35,386 nt of DNA from Bacteroidales bacterium. GTDB lineage: Bacteria > Bacteroidota > Bacteroidia > Bacteroidales > Paludibacteraceae. The position numbers and the translations under genes were made by a program. Each line of letters opens with the position of its first letter. The stretch's first letter is position 1. This document shows, one piece after another, positions 16,274 to 22,960 of this stretch. The stretch covers positions 1-35,386 of the forward strand of contig JAUNIJ010000002.1 in the NCBI GenBank assembly GCA_030523485.1, written 5' to 3'. The notes under the pieces are model-generated. The model saw nothing but the letters and a program-made list of their open reading frames with translations. It had not been told where the DNA came from and made no database searches.

Positions 16274-17257
16274 TTATTTGCCTACGTGGAGAACGTTAGC
16301 TGCGCGTGGAGCCATTTTAGGAGCAGCAGCAGAATCGTCAGTTATGGTGATGTCGCCAGAGTAGTTGAGGGTGATTTGGCTACCGCAACCAGAAGTTACA
16401 GTACCCGAGATGGTGTAAGCACCAGTTGAACCACCGATGGTGAATGAACCACCAACCATGTACCAAACTTGTTGTACATAACCGCTATCATCCAAAACAG
16501 CAATTACTGATGGATAGAAAGAGCTGTTGTAGAAGAAACCAGGATAGAATGTGTTAGCAGCTTGTGAGGTAGCGCCGTTATAAGTACCTGTTGGTACTTC
16601 GGTTGCAGAAGAACCATTAGCAGCAAACATATTAATCATTGCATAGTAAGCGCCATCAAGTACGAGGATGTAAGCGTCTGAACCATAACCGGTGTTACCT
16701 TTGTAAGTTGCAGATACTGTTGTGAAGTTAGCAGTGAAAGTGGTTGGGTCCATTGATTCGTATGGATAAGCACCATTAGAGATTTCTACGTCACCAGTAC
16801 CTACATATGAAACAGAACCATCAGCAGAAGTGTAGACAACTTTGTAAGTTGTGCCTTCTTTAGAAATAACTAATGTACCGTCTTCGATAGCTACAGGATC
16901 ACCTTCAATAGAACCTTCAGCAAGTTCCATGATGCATGAGCCAGAACCGTTAGCATCACCAATAACGAATGTGCCAGCAGTGCCGTTTGAACTTGCTGTG
17001 TAAGTGCCAACGATGTCTTTTGAAGCAGCACAAAGGTCGAAAACTACATAAGCACCGTCGAGGTTGTCCAAATCTTGAATGAGTTGAACATAGTAGTTTA
17101 CTGTGCCATTTTGATAGTAATCACCATACCAAGCGATACCATAAATACCACATTCAACAGCATTTGCTGGTGTTGGTTCTGGTTCTGGTTCTGGGTTATC
17201 GCAAGATGCGAACAGAACTGTTACAGCTGCAAGTGCAGCAAAAAGGAATTTTTTCAT
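16274..17257 (-). CDS. Lipoprotein with two tandem copies of a beta-rich domain
   Basis: A 327-residue exported lipoprotein. MKKFLFAALAAVTVLFASC is a signal with lipobox FASC, followed by an acidic proline tether (NPEPEPEPTP). The mature part appears to be two related domains of about 115 residues. Domain 1 (about 38-155) runs VNYYVQLI, LDGAYVVFDL, VGTYTAS, AGTFVIGD, DGTLVISKEG and TYKVVYTS. Domain 2 (about 185-310) runs SDAYILVL, DGAYYAMINMF, PTGTYNGAT, GGSFTIGG and AYTISGTV, ending TLNYSGDITI. The upstream neighbour carries one copy of a similar layout. I do not recognise the family. The C-terminal tail (PKMAPRAANVLHVGK) is not a clear type IX secretion signal. Expression may come from the upstream gene's promoter or from a TATCTTTG box at 17309-17316. 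Confidence 0.75.
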   Translation of the reverse strand: MKKFLFAALAAVTVLFASCDNPEPEPEPTPANAVECGIYGIAWYGDYYQNGTVNYYVQLIQDLDNLDGAYVVFDLCAASKDIVGTYTASSNGTAGTFVIGDANGSGSCIMELAEGSIEGDPVAIEDGTLVISKEGTTYKVVYTSADGSVSYVGTGDVEISNGAYPYESMDPTTFTANFTTVSATYKGNTGYGSDAYILVLDGAYYAMINMFAANGSSATEVPTGTYNGATSQAANTFYPGFFYNSSFYPSVIAVLDDSGYVQQVWYMVGGSFTIGGSTGAYTISGTVTSGCGSQITLNYSGDITITDDSAAAPKMAPRAANVLHVGK

Positions 17258-17296
17258 GTGTGAAATTTTTATTAGTTAATAACTATTTGTGATTGC

Positions 17297-17899
17297 TTAT
17301 TTTGAAATCAAAGATACAACTTTGTTGAGGTCTAAAACATCAACATGACGTTGAACTCCGTTTGCAGAAACTGATGATTCTGATTTGTCTTGGAACAAGA
17401 GTGCTCCTTCGTAACGGAATTTAACAAGTGTGGTGCCTGAGTAGATTACTGCGTCAATAGTGAATGTGTCACCAGATTTGCTGATTGTTACGGTGCCAGA
17501 GTCGAAGAGGTAACCCAAGCCTGTTGTTGCACTGTAGCCGTATGAACCCATGCCTTCTTCAAGGTGCTCTGCTGTGCCGTAAGTGATGGTACCAGCAGCA
17601 TAGTTGAAGTTTTTAACGATGGTATAAGTGCCTTCTTTTGGAAGAAGATTTTTGTTGCTTTCTGAGCTAAGGTCAAGCACATAGTAAGCACCTGAACGTA
17701 CTACTGAGTCAGCAGCATAGTCTTTGCTTTCGAAGCGTAATACGAAGTTGTAGCTTCCTGTTCCGAGGAGGTCGCCGAAATATTCACCACCTGCGAAGTT
17801 GGTTTCTACGCCATCATAAACTTCTGGTTCTTGTCCACAAGATGTGAAACCGAAAATTGTTGCGCATACTAAAAGAGCGCTTAGAACGATTTTTTTCAT
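17297..17899 (-). CDS. Single-domain lipoprotein related to its neighbour
   Basis: A 200-residue predicted lipoprotein: MKKIVLSALLVCATIFGFTSC is the signal with lipobox FTSC. One beta-rich domain follows with the same order of motifs as the neighbour's domains: SYNFVLRFES, SGAYYVLDLSS, PKEGTYTIV, AAGTITYG, SGTVTISKSGDTFTI and VKFRYEG. The C-terminal tail (residues about 175-200) is helical and basic or hydrophobic (HVDVLDLNKVVSLISK). It is the first gene of a likely two-gene unit, with 39 nt before the next ATG and a TATATTTG promoter upstream. Function is unknown; surface or periplasmic location is inferred from the lipobox only. Confidence 0.75.
   Translation of the reverse strand: MKKIVLSALLVCATIFGFTSCGQEPEVYDGVETNFAGGEYFGDLLGTGSYNFVLRFESKDYAADSVVRSGAYYVLDLSSESNKNLLPKEGTYTIVKNFNYAAGTITYGTAEHLEEGMGSYGYSATTGLGYLFDSGTVTISKSGDTFTIDAVIYSGTTLVKFRYEGALLFQDKSESSVSANGVQRHVDVLDLNKVVSLISK
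17309..17316 (-). promoter_or_regulatory. Possible internal -7 box for the two-domain lipoprotein
   Basis: The minus strand reads TATCTTTG inside the last codons of the one-domain gene, 51 nt before the ATG at 17257. It could drive the second gene separately, but the lack of a clear -33 element makes this uncertain. Confidence 0.3.
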
Positions 17900-17971
17900 T
17901 GTGTAATTACTTGTTTTATTTGTGTTTATATTATTTTAGCTGTTGTGTCCAATATCCAAAATATTAGACTG

Positions 17972-17979
17972 CAAATATA
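17972..17979 (-). promoter_or_regulatory. -7 box for the lipoprotein pair
   Basis: The minus strand reads TATATTTG, with a TTTGA element about 18 nt further upstream (17997-18001) as the -33 element. It lies 72 nt before the ATG at 17899. The remainder of 17900-18116 shows no gene. Confidence 0.6.
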
Positions 17980-18116
17980 GCATCTTTTTTTGATAATCAA
18001 ACCTTTATCTTGGTTTTTTCTTGCTTAGCGTTTTTCTACGAACATTTTCTGAGTGTTCGTTTTGTCTTTCTTGGATAGAAAATCAAGTTGTTTGTTTAAT
18101 TTTTCTGTGCTTTTTT

Positions 18117-19412
18117 CTATCGTGTTGTGAACCGCAAACCTCCTGAAAGACTGAAGAACAACGGATTGTCTGTTCTTAAGCTAGTTGGCTGCGGGTTTCG
18201 TGCATTTGGGATGTAGTAGGTAAGACCTGGTTCGATATAGAACGATAAACCTTTATACAATTTCAACGACACACCTAAATTACCTCCTACCGACCATTGC
18301 ATGCCTGGAACTTTGGTATGTGTTTTGTCGGACGAACCCACCCATTGGTTGTTTTCGTCCATAAACGATTTCTTTTCAACGCGTGTCAATCCTTTTTCTG
18401 CTTTTCCCCCCAACGAGACATAGAAGTTGATAAAGTTACGATTGATAATACGATAAGATATTTGGGCAGGGATGCCTAAATAGTGTAAGTCGTAGTCAGA
18501 TTGTACTGATGAGCGGGTGGATACGTTGTTTGTGGTGCGTTGCGAGTGCATGTAAGAGTAGTCGATACCAGTAATCACGTCCCAACGTTTTGCTATAGGT
18601 ATGGCTACCGACAAACCTAACGAGAAGGGGAGGTCATTTTGCATCTCTTCTTGTGTTTGAGGTGGCAAGTAAACGGGTCCATCTCCCGATTGATTGACGC
18701 TACTGATTTTATTTTGTTGCGTAACCATTTGATTACCTATTCGATCGTTTGCATTCAACGATGCGAGGAATCCTAATTGTACGGGTTGAGTGTTCGTTTT
18801 TATTTTGGTGTTTTTCTCGCTTTCTAACTGTCTACGAAGTTGTTCATCAGATTGATTGAGTAGCGATTCTGCTTCTGTTTCTGTGAGTGTTGCAATCGCT
18901 GTTTCAGAATCGTCTTGTTTGATATTGTCAGTGGTAGTGATGTTTTCAGTATTCGTTTGCACAGATTCTTTCTGTATGTCTGAGTGTGAAACTGTGCTTT
19001 CTATTTTTCGTTCGCCTATTGGTGTTACTACCGTTTTGCCAACAATGGCTTGTTTGGTAGTTTTGTTGGTGTTGTTTTGTGCTATATACCGTTCCAGGAC
19101 ATCTGTGTCAATCTGCTCATGTTTTTCCACTGCTCTGTTTTGGATTGTATCATCCGATTCTTGGTGTTCAGCTGTAAGCGTTGTTTGTGTTTCTACATTA
19201 TTCTTATTGTTGCTTTGTTTCCAAAGAACAGCAGACACAAGGCATATTACTATGCAAGCAGCAGCCGTCCATTTTATCCATAATGGTATGATGGTGCGCT
19301 TTGGCGTAGCAGGAAGGCGTTGTTCTAATTCTGCCCATCCGTTTTCAGGAATGGGGAGTTCAAAGTCATCCAGTTTTTCTTTGAGTATTTTCTTATATTC
19401 GTTATCTGTCAT
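18117..19412 (-). CDS. Dual-membrane-spanning anti-sigma factor (Dma-type)
   Basis: A 431-residue protein with three parts. A short cytosolic N-terminus (1-45; KLDDFELPIPENGWAELEQRL) resembles the sigma-binding helices of Bacteroidetes anti-sigma proteins. One transmembrane helix follows (about 46-64, KWTAAACIVICLVSAVLW), then a polar Gln/Thr/Asn/Glu-rich periplasmic linker (65-245). The last 180 residues (from LPFSLGLSVAIPIAKRW) are amphipathic strands of an outer-membrane beta-barrel ending FSLSGGLRFTTR. This inner-to-outer membrane layout matches the dual membrane-spanning anti-sigma (Dma) class described in Bacteroides thetaiotaomicron, where I recall a link to vesiculation. It starts 6 nt after the ECF sigma stop. 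The signal it senses is unknown. Confidence 0.85.
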   Translation of the reverse strand: MTDNEYKKILKEKLDDFELPIPENGWAELEQRLPATPKRTIIPLWIKWTAAACIVICLVSAVLWKQSNNKNNVETQTTLTAEHQESDDTIQNRAVEKHEQIDTDVLERYIAQNNTNKTTKQAIVGKTVVTPIGERKIESTVSHSDIQKESVQTNTENITTTDNIKQDDSETAIATLTETEAESLLNQSDEQLRRQLESEKNTKIKTNTQPVQLGFLASLNANDRIGNQMVTQQNKISSVNQSGDGPVYLPPQTQEEMQNDLPFSLGLSVAIPIAKRWDVITGIDYSYMHSQRTTNNVSTRSSVQSDYDLHYLGIPAQISYRIINRNFINFYVSLGGKAEKGLTRVEKKSFMDENNQWVGSSDKTHTKVPGMQWSVGGNLGVSLKLYKGLSFYIEPGLTYYIPNARNPQPTSLRTDNPLFFSLSGGLRFTTR

Positions 19413-19418
19413 TGGTGT

Positions 19419-19958
19419 CTAGCCTTTTTCTATCATTGTTCGCAACGTTTGCCTTGCGCGAGCATAGTGTGAGCGCACTGTGGCTTCGTTGATGTTAAGT
19501 TTATGAGCAATTTCTACCAAACTATAGCCTTCAATGGCATGTAGGTTGAAGACAGTGCGTTGATTTGCAGGCAAGCGCGTTATCATTTGTAATATTTCTT
19601 TTGCGCTGAGCTGCTCTATCTGATTGGGTTGTGAATCGTCGTACACAGCAAACATAGCTTCTTCATTGTCATCGAACACTAAGCGATTGCGTCGCAAGTG
19701 GTCGAGCGAAACGTTCACCATAATTTTCCTCATCCATCCTTCAAACGCTCCTTTGTTTTGGTATTGTTTGATGTTAGAGTAAATGCTGATGAACCCATCG
19801 TGCATCCAGTCTTGAGCTGTTTGTTTGTCGCCGCAATATCTCATACATACAACTAACATTTTGCCTGCAAACATCTCGTAGAGTGCTCGTTGTGCTTTAC
19901 GGTCATTTTTCAGGCATCCGTCAATAATTGATTGAAGGTTTTGCGGAGGATTCTCCAT
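19419..19958 (-). CDS. ECF RNA polymerase sigma factor
   Basis: A 179-residue sigma-70 family protein of the extracytoplasmic-function group. Region 2 spans about residues 20-90, with ALYEMFAGKMLVVCMRYCGD, the DWMHDGFISIYSNI core-binding segment and FEGWMRKIMVNVSLDHLRRN. Region 4 spans about 125-177, with LPANQRTVFNLHAIEGYSL and the helix-turn-helix EIAHKLNINEATVRSHYARAR that reads the -35 element. Regions 1 and 3 are absent, as expected. It is paired with the anti-sigma protein downstream and sits 36 nt after lpxB with no promoter visible between them, so it is probably expressed from the lpxB operon. Confidence 0.95.
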   Translation of the reverse strand: MENPPQNLQSIIDGCLKNDRKAQRALYEMFAGKMLVVCMRYCGDKQTAQDWMHDGFISIYSNIKQYQNKGAFEGWMRKIMVNVSLDHLRRNRLVFDDNEEAMFAVYDDSQPNQIEQLSAKEILQMITRLPANQRTVFNLHAIEGYSLVEIAHKLNINEATVRSHYARARQTLRTMIEKG

Positions 19959-19994
19959 CAGTCTGTTTGCTTTTTATAAAGATGAATTATGCAT

Positions 19995-21137
19995 TTAAAA
20001 CGTTGCTGTTTTGTCAACTCTTTTTTTCGTTTGGTGCAAACTGTTGATAATAGCTTTTGACGCACGTTCTGCAGTGTCTGGTTCGCCCAATTTTGCGGCT
20101 ATTACATCATAATCCGACAACATTTGTTGCTGTATGGCATTATTATATAATAGTGTATGCAGTTCGCGCACAATGTTTTCTTTTGTAAATTGATGTGCAA
20201 TTAATTCTTTTGCCACCTCTTTTTCGCCTATCAGATTCACCAACGACACGTAGGGAATCTTTATCAGTATTTTGCGAAGCAGAGAAGCGAAGCGTCCACC
20301 AAACACATGATAAACAACAATTTGTGGAGTTCTTAATAATGCTGTTTCTAATGTTGCGGTGCCAGAGTTCACTACAGCCACCGTGGCTGTTCTCACTGTT
20401 TCGTAAGTGTTATGCGATAGTTGTATGTCAGTGTCTTCACCAAGTATTTCACGATAATAAGCCTCATCAATAGAGGGGGCGGTGGTTACTACGATTTGAT
20501 AATCTGGGAACATTTTTGCTGCAGCAACCATAGTTTTCAAACACCCTTTAATTTCTTGTTTTCTACTTCCAGCTAACAAAGCGATGGTTGGTTTTGACGG
20601 GATGTTTGGTGTTGCTTGTTGTAAATAGTTGTCGATAGCATCCACCGTTGGATTTCCAACATAGTCGACAGCATAACCTTTTCCTGCAAAGTAAGCTGTC
20701 TCGAATGGAAAGATTGTGAACATCTTATCGACATATTTTTTTATTGATTTGATGCGCCAACTTTTCCACGCCCATAGTTTCGGAGCAATATAATAATATA
20801 CGGGTGTTTGTGGTAGGTGTTTTTTCACCCATTTAGCAATGCGAAGGTTAAAACTTGGATAATCGATTAAAATCACGACATCAGGTTTGTGTGTGCTAAG
20901 TGCTTGTTCGCAATCGCGAAAATTTTTCAGCACCTTATTCATATTCATCAACACATTGACGATGCCCATAAAAGCCATCTCACGATAGTCTTTGATTTGA
21001 ACACCACCAACTTGTTTCATCAAATCTCCACCAAGAAACACAAATTCTGCCGAGGCATCGTTACGTCGCAATGCTTTCATCAAATTGGCACCATGCATAT
21101 CGCCAGATGCCTCGCCAGCAATTAAAAAGTAACGCAT
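19995..21137 (-). CDS. lpxB: Lipid-A-disaccharide synthase
   Basis: A 380-residue glycosyltransferase of family GT19 that joins UDP-2,3-diacylglucosamine and lipid X to make the lipid A disaccharide at the inner membrane. The N-terminal signature MRYFLIAGEASGDMHGA is diagnostic. YYIAPKLWAWKSWR, FPFETAYF, YVGNPTVD, LLAGSRKQEI and VNSGTATLETAL (nucleotide-binding region) follow in the usual order. The ATG at 21137 is chosen over an upstream TTG at 21152 because it gives the family N-terminus and sits 7 nt after the preceding stop. surE and a small membrane protein lie upstream, and an ECF sigma downstream. Confidence 0.96.
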   Translation of the reverse strand: MRYFLIAGEASGDMHGANLMKALRRNDASAEFVFLGGDLMKQVGGVQIKDYREMAFMGIVNVLMNMNKVLKNFRDCEQALSTHKPDVVILIDYPSFNLRIAKWVKKHLPQTPVYYYIAPKLWAWKSWRIKSIKKYVDKMFTIFPFETAYFAGKGYAVDYVGNPTVDAIDNYLQQATPNIPSKPTIALLAGSRKQEIKGCLKTMVAAAKMFPDYQIVVTTAPSIDEAYYREILGEDTDIQLSHNTYETVRTATVAVVNSGTATLETALLRTPQIVVYHVFGGRFASLLRKILIKIPYVSLVNLIGEKEVAKELIAHQFTKENIVRELHTLLYNNAIQQQMLSDYDVIAAKLGEPDTAERASKAIINSLHQTKKRVDKTATF

Positions 21138-21144
21138 GAGATTT

Positions 21145-21453
21145 TTACACACCTATAGTAGAATAGATTAACAATGCTACCACGAAAAACATCATCGAGA
21201 GTATCATACCGCGACATGCATTCCAGTTTTCTGTTTTATTGAGGATGAATGCACCGATAAAATCGGGCACCATCGCAACAAAGCCAAACTTAACAGCCCA
21301 GCTTATACTGTGAGTAATGAGCTGTATACCGCCACTAAATCCATGGGTGTTGGGTGACAACGAGATGAACAACAAGCCAAAGACTATTGGAAGAATCAAG
21401 CCAAGTACAATGCCCACTACGACAGTATCGAAACGTTTTTTCTGTGTTGCCAT
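21145..21453 (-). CDS. Small membrane protein between surE and lpxB
   Basis: A 102-residue protein with about three transmembrane helices: residues about 9-31 (TVVVGIVLGLILPIVFGLLF), about 45-68 (SISWAVKFGFVAMVPDFIGAFIL), and about 80-100 (MILSMMFFVVALLIYSTIGV). The N-terminus is basic (MATQKKRF), suggesting a cytoplasmic start. I do not recognise a named family. It begins 1 nt after surE and ends 7 nt before lpxB, so it is translated as part of that unit. A role tied to lipid A or the envelope is only inferred from position. Confidence 0.8.
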   Translation of the reverse strand: MATQKKRFDTVVVGIVLGLILPIVFGLLFISLSPNTHGFSGGIQLITHSISWAVKFGFVAMVPDFIGAFILNKTENWNACRGMILSMMFFVVALLIYSTIGV

Positions 21454-21454
21454 C

Positions 21455-22213
21455 CTACGATAATCTTTGAGTTAATAATGGAATAGCATCATAACATGTC
21501 ATATCGGCATGCACTGGATTGACAGAGATAAAGCCATGTTGCAAAGCATATTCATCGGTGTCGGTTGCATCTGTTTCAACGTTTGAGAATTTACCCGTCA
21601 ACCAATAGCAGTCGTACCCACGAGGTGTTGGCGAAGCCATAAACTCTTCGCTCCATTGTCCACTTGCTTGACGACAAACACGAATGCCTTTAATGGGACC
21701 GTCCTTTGGAGCATTAACGTTTAGACAAATACCCGAAGGCAATGCGTTGAAATATACATCCTCCAAAATTTTTGCAAATGCCTCTTTCACATAATCGAAG
21801 TCAGCTTGAAGGTCGTGATTACATATGGAAAGTCCGACAGCAGGGACACCATACAAACATCCCTCAATGGCGGCTCCCATGGTGCCAGAATAAATCACAT
21901 TGATAGAAGAGTTCGAACCGTGGTTAATGCCAGAAATCACCATGCGTGGACGCTCCCAATTGGGTACGACACCACTAAACGCAAGCTTCACACAGTCGAC
22001 AGGCGTGCCACTACAAGCATATATTTCTACTCCATCTTCTTGTTGAATTGGATGAAATACAATAGGATTATTAACTGACAACGCACTCGATTGTCCCGAA
22101 CGCGGACCATCAGGAGCCATCACAACGACACGGTCATCTAAACGTTTTGCCAACTCCACTGCCACACCAATGCCTTTAGCTTGGTAGCCATCGTCGTTTG
22201 TTATGAGTATCAT
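21455..22213 (-). CDS. surE: 5'/3'-nucleotidase SurE
   Basis: A 252-residue metal-dependent nucleoside monophosphate phosphatase of the SurE family, acting in nucleotide salvage and stationary-phase survival. The N-terminal MILITNDDGYQAKGI holds the metal-binding Asp pair (Asp7-Asp8). The PDGPRSGQSSALSV segment supplies the conserved Ser, and VISGINHGSN supplies the metal-binding Asn in the next loop. YSGTMGAAIEG and the CLNVNAPKDGPIKGI segment complete the fold. It follows the permease gene after 2 nt. The surE-lpxB neighbourhood recurs in Bacteroidetes as far as I recall. Confidence 0.95.
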   Translation of the reverse strand: MILITNDDGYQAKGIGVAVELAKRLDDRVVVMAPDGPRSGQSSALSVNNPIVFHPIQQEDGVEIYACSGTPVDCVKLAFSGVVPNWERPRMVISGINHGSNSSINVIYSGTMGAAIEGCLYGVPAVGLSICNHDLQADFDYVKEAFAKILEDVYFNALPSGICLNVNAPKDGPIKGIRVCRQASGQWSEEFMASPTPRGYDCYWLTGKFSNVETDATDTDEYALQHGFISVNPVHADMTCYDAIPLLTQRLS

Positions 22214-22215
22214 AG

Positions 22216-22953
22216 TTATATTTTTTTGCTGATTCTAAGTTTCGTCAACCACACAAAAAGTGCTGATAAGAGAAAGAAATAAAGAAGGTCGATGCTATAA
22301 ATCACGCCACGACTCATTGATTTATAATGTTCATCAATGCCAAACGATTTTACCACGCGACTCACATCGCCACTATGTATCATTGATCCTACAAGTGAGA
22401 AACCATAGAATAACACGAAGCAAAGAGTAGCTGCTAATATAAATGCCACAATTTGGTTATTGCTTACTGATGAAGCAAAAGTGCCAACAGCACAATATAC
22501 GCCGGCTAATAATATCAAACCGATGAACGAACCCCAAAAAGCGCCATGGTCGACGTTACCAAATGGTTCTGCCATGAAATTAAGGGTGATGTACCACACC
22601 AACGTAGGAATCAAAGCCATCACAACGAGCGCCCATCCCGACAACGCCTTACCTATTACCAACGACCACTTTGATGCAGGACGGGTAAAGAGCACTTCCA
22701 ACGTGCCTTGACTACGCTCTTCAGCAAACAAACGCATTGTGACTGCTGGGCAAAGGAACAGATAGAGCCACGGAGCTAATGTAAACAACCCATCTAGTTG
22801 TGCATAACCGCCATCTATCACGTTGTAACTTCCTGGAAGAACCCAAAGGAAAAGCCCTGTACCTAACAAAAATAGTGCCAACACAATATATCCGGTGGCG
22901 GAAGTGAAGAAACTACGGAATTCCTTCTTAAAAATGGTGAATACTGTATGCAT
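22216..22953 (-). CDS. gldF: ABC-2 type permease, GldF-like
   Basis: A 245-residue permease with six hydrophobic segments. It closely resembles GldF, the membrane subunit of the gliding-associated ABC transporter: FKKEFRSFFTSATGYIVL at the N-terminus, TLAPWLYLFLCPAVTMRLF, EERSQGTLEVLFTRP, and ESMSRGV-like text (KSMSRGVIYSIDLLYF) near the end. The usual partner gldG is absent next door, and no ATPase gldA is present in this window. Bacteroidales carry GldF homologues without gliding, so the substrate and role are unknown. It lies 7 nt after the second uvrA and 2 nt before surE. Confidence 0.85.
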   Translation of the reverse strand: MHTVFTIFKKEFRSFFTSATGYIVLALFLLGTGLFLWVLPGSYNVIDGGYAQLDGLFTLAPWLYLFLCPAVTMRLFAEERSQGTLEVLFTRPASKWSLVIGKALSGWALVVMALIPTLVWYITLNFMAEPFGNVDHGAFWGSFIGLILLAGVYCAVGTFASSVSNNQIVAFILAATLCFVLFYGFSLVGSMIHSGDVSRVVKSFGIDEHYKSMSRGVIYSIDLLYFFLLSALFVWLTKLRISKKI

Positions 22954-22960
22954 GATTGTT

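Noticed and set aside
18037-18068. Hairpin GAACA/TGTTC downstream of the anti-sigma gene as a terminator
   Set aside because: The stem is only about six base pairs, and the T-rich tail lies on the plus strand, not on the strand of the anti-sigma gene.
18856-19422. 188-codon plus-strand reading frame opposite the anti-sigma gene
   Set aside because: It is antisense to the Thr/Gln/Glu-rich linker; its Ser/Val/Cys-rich composition is what the complement of that linker would give, and no promoter or family similarity supports it.
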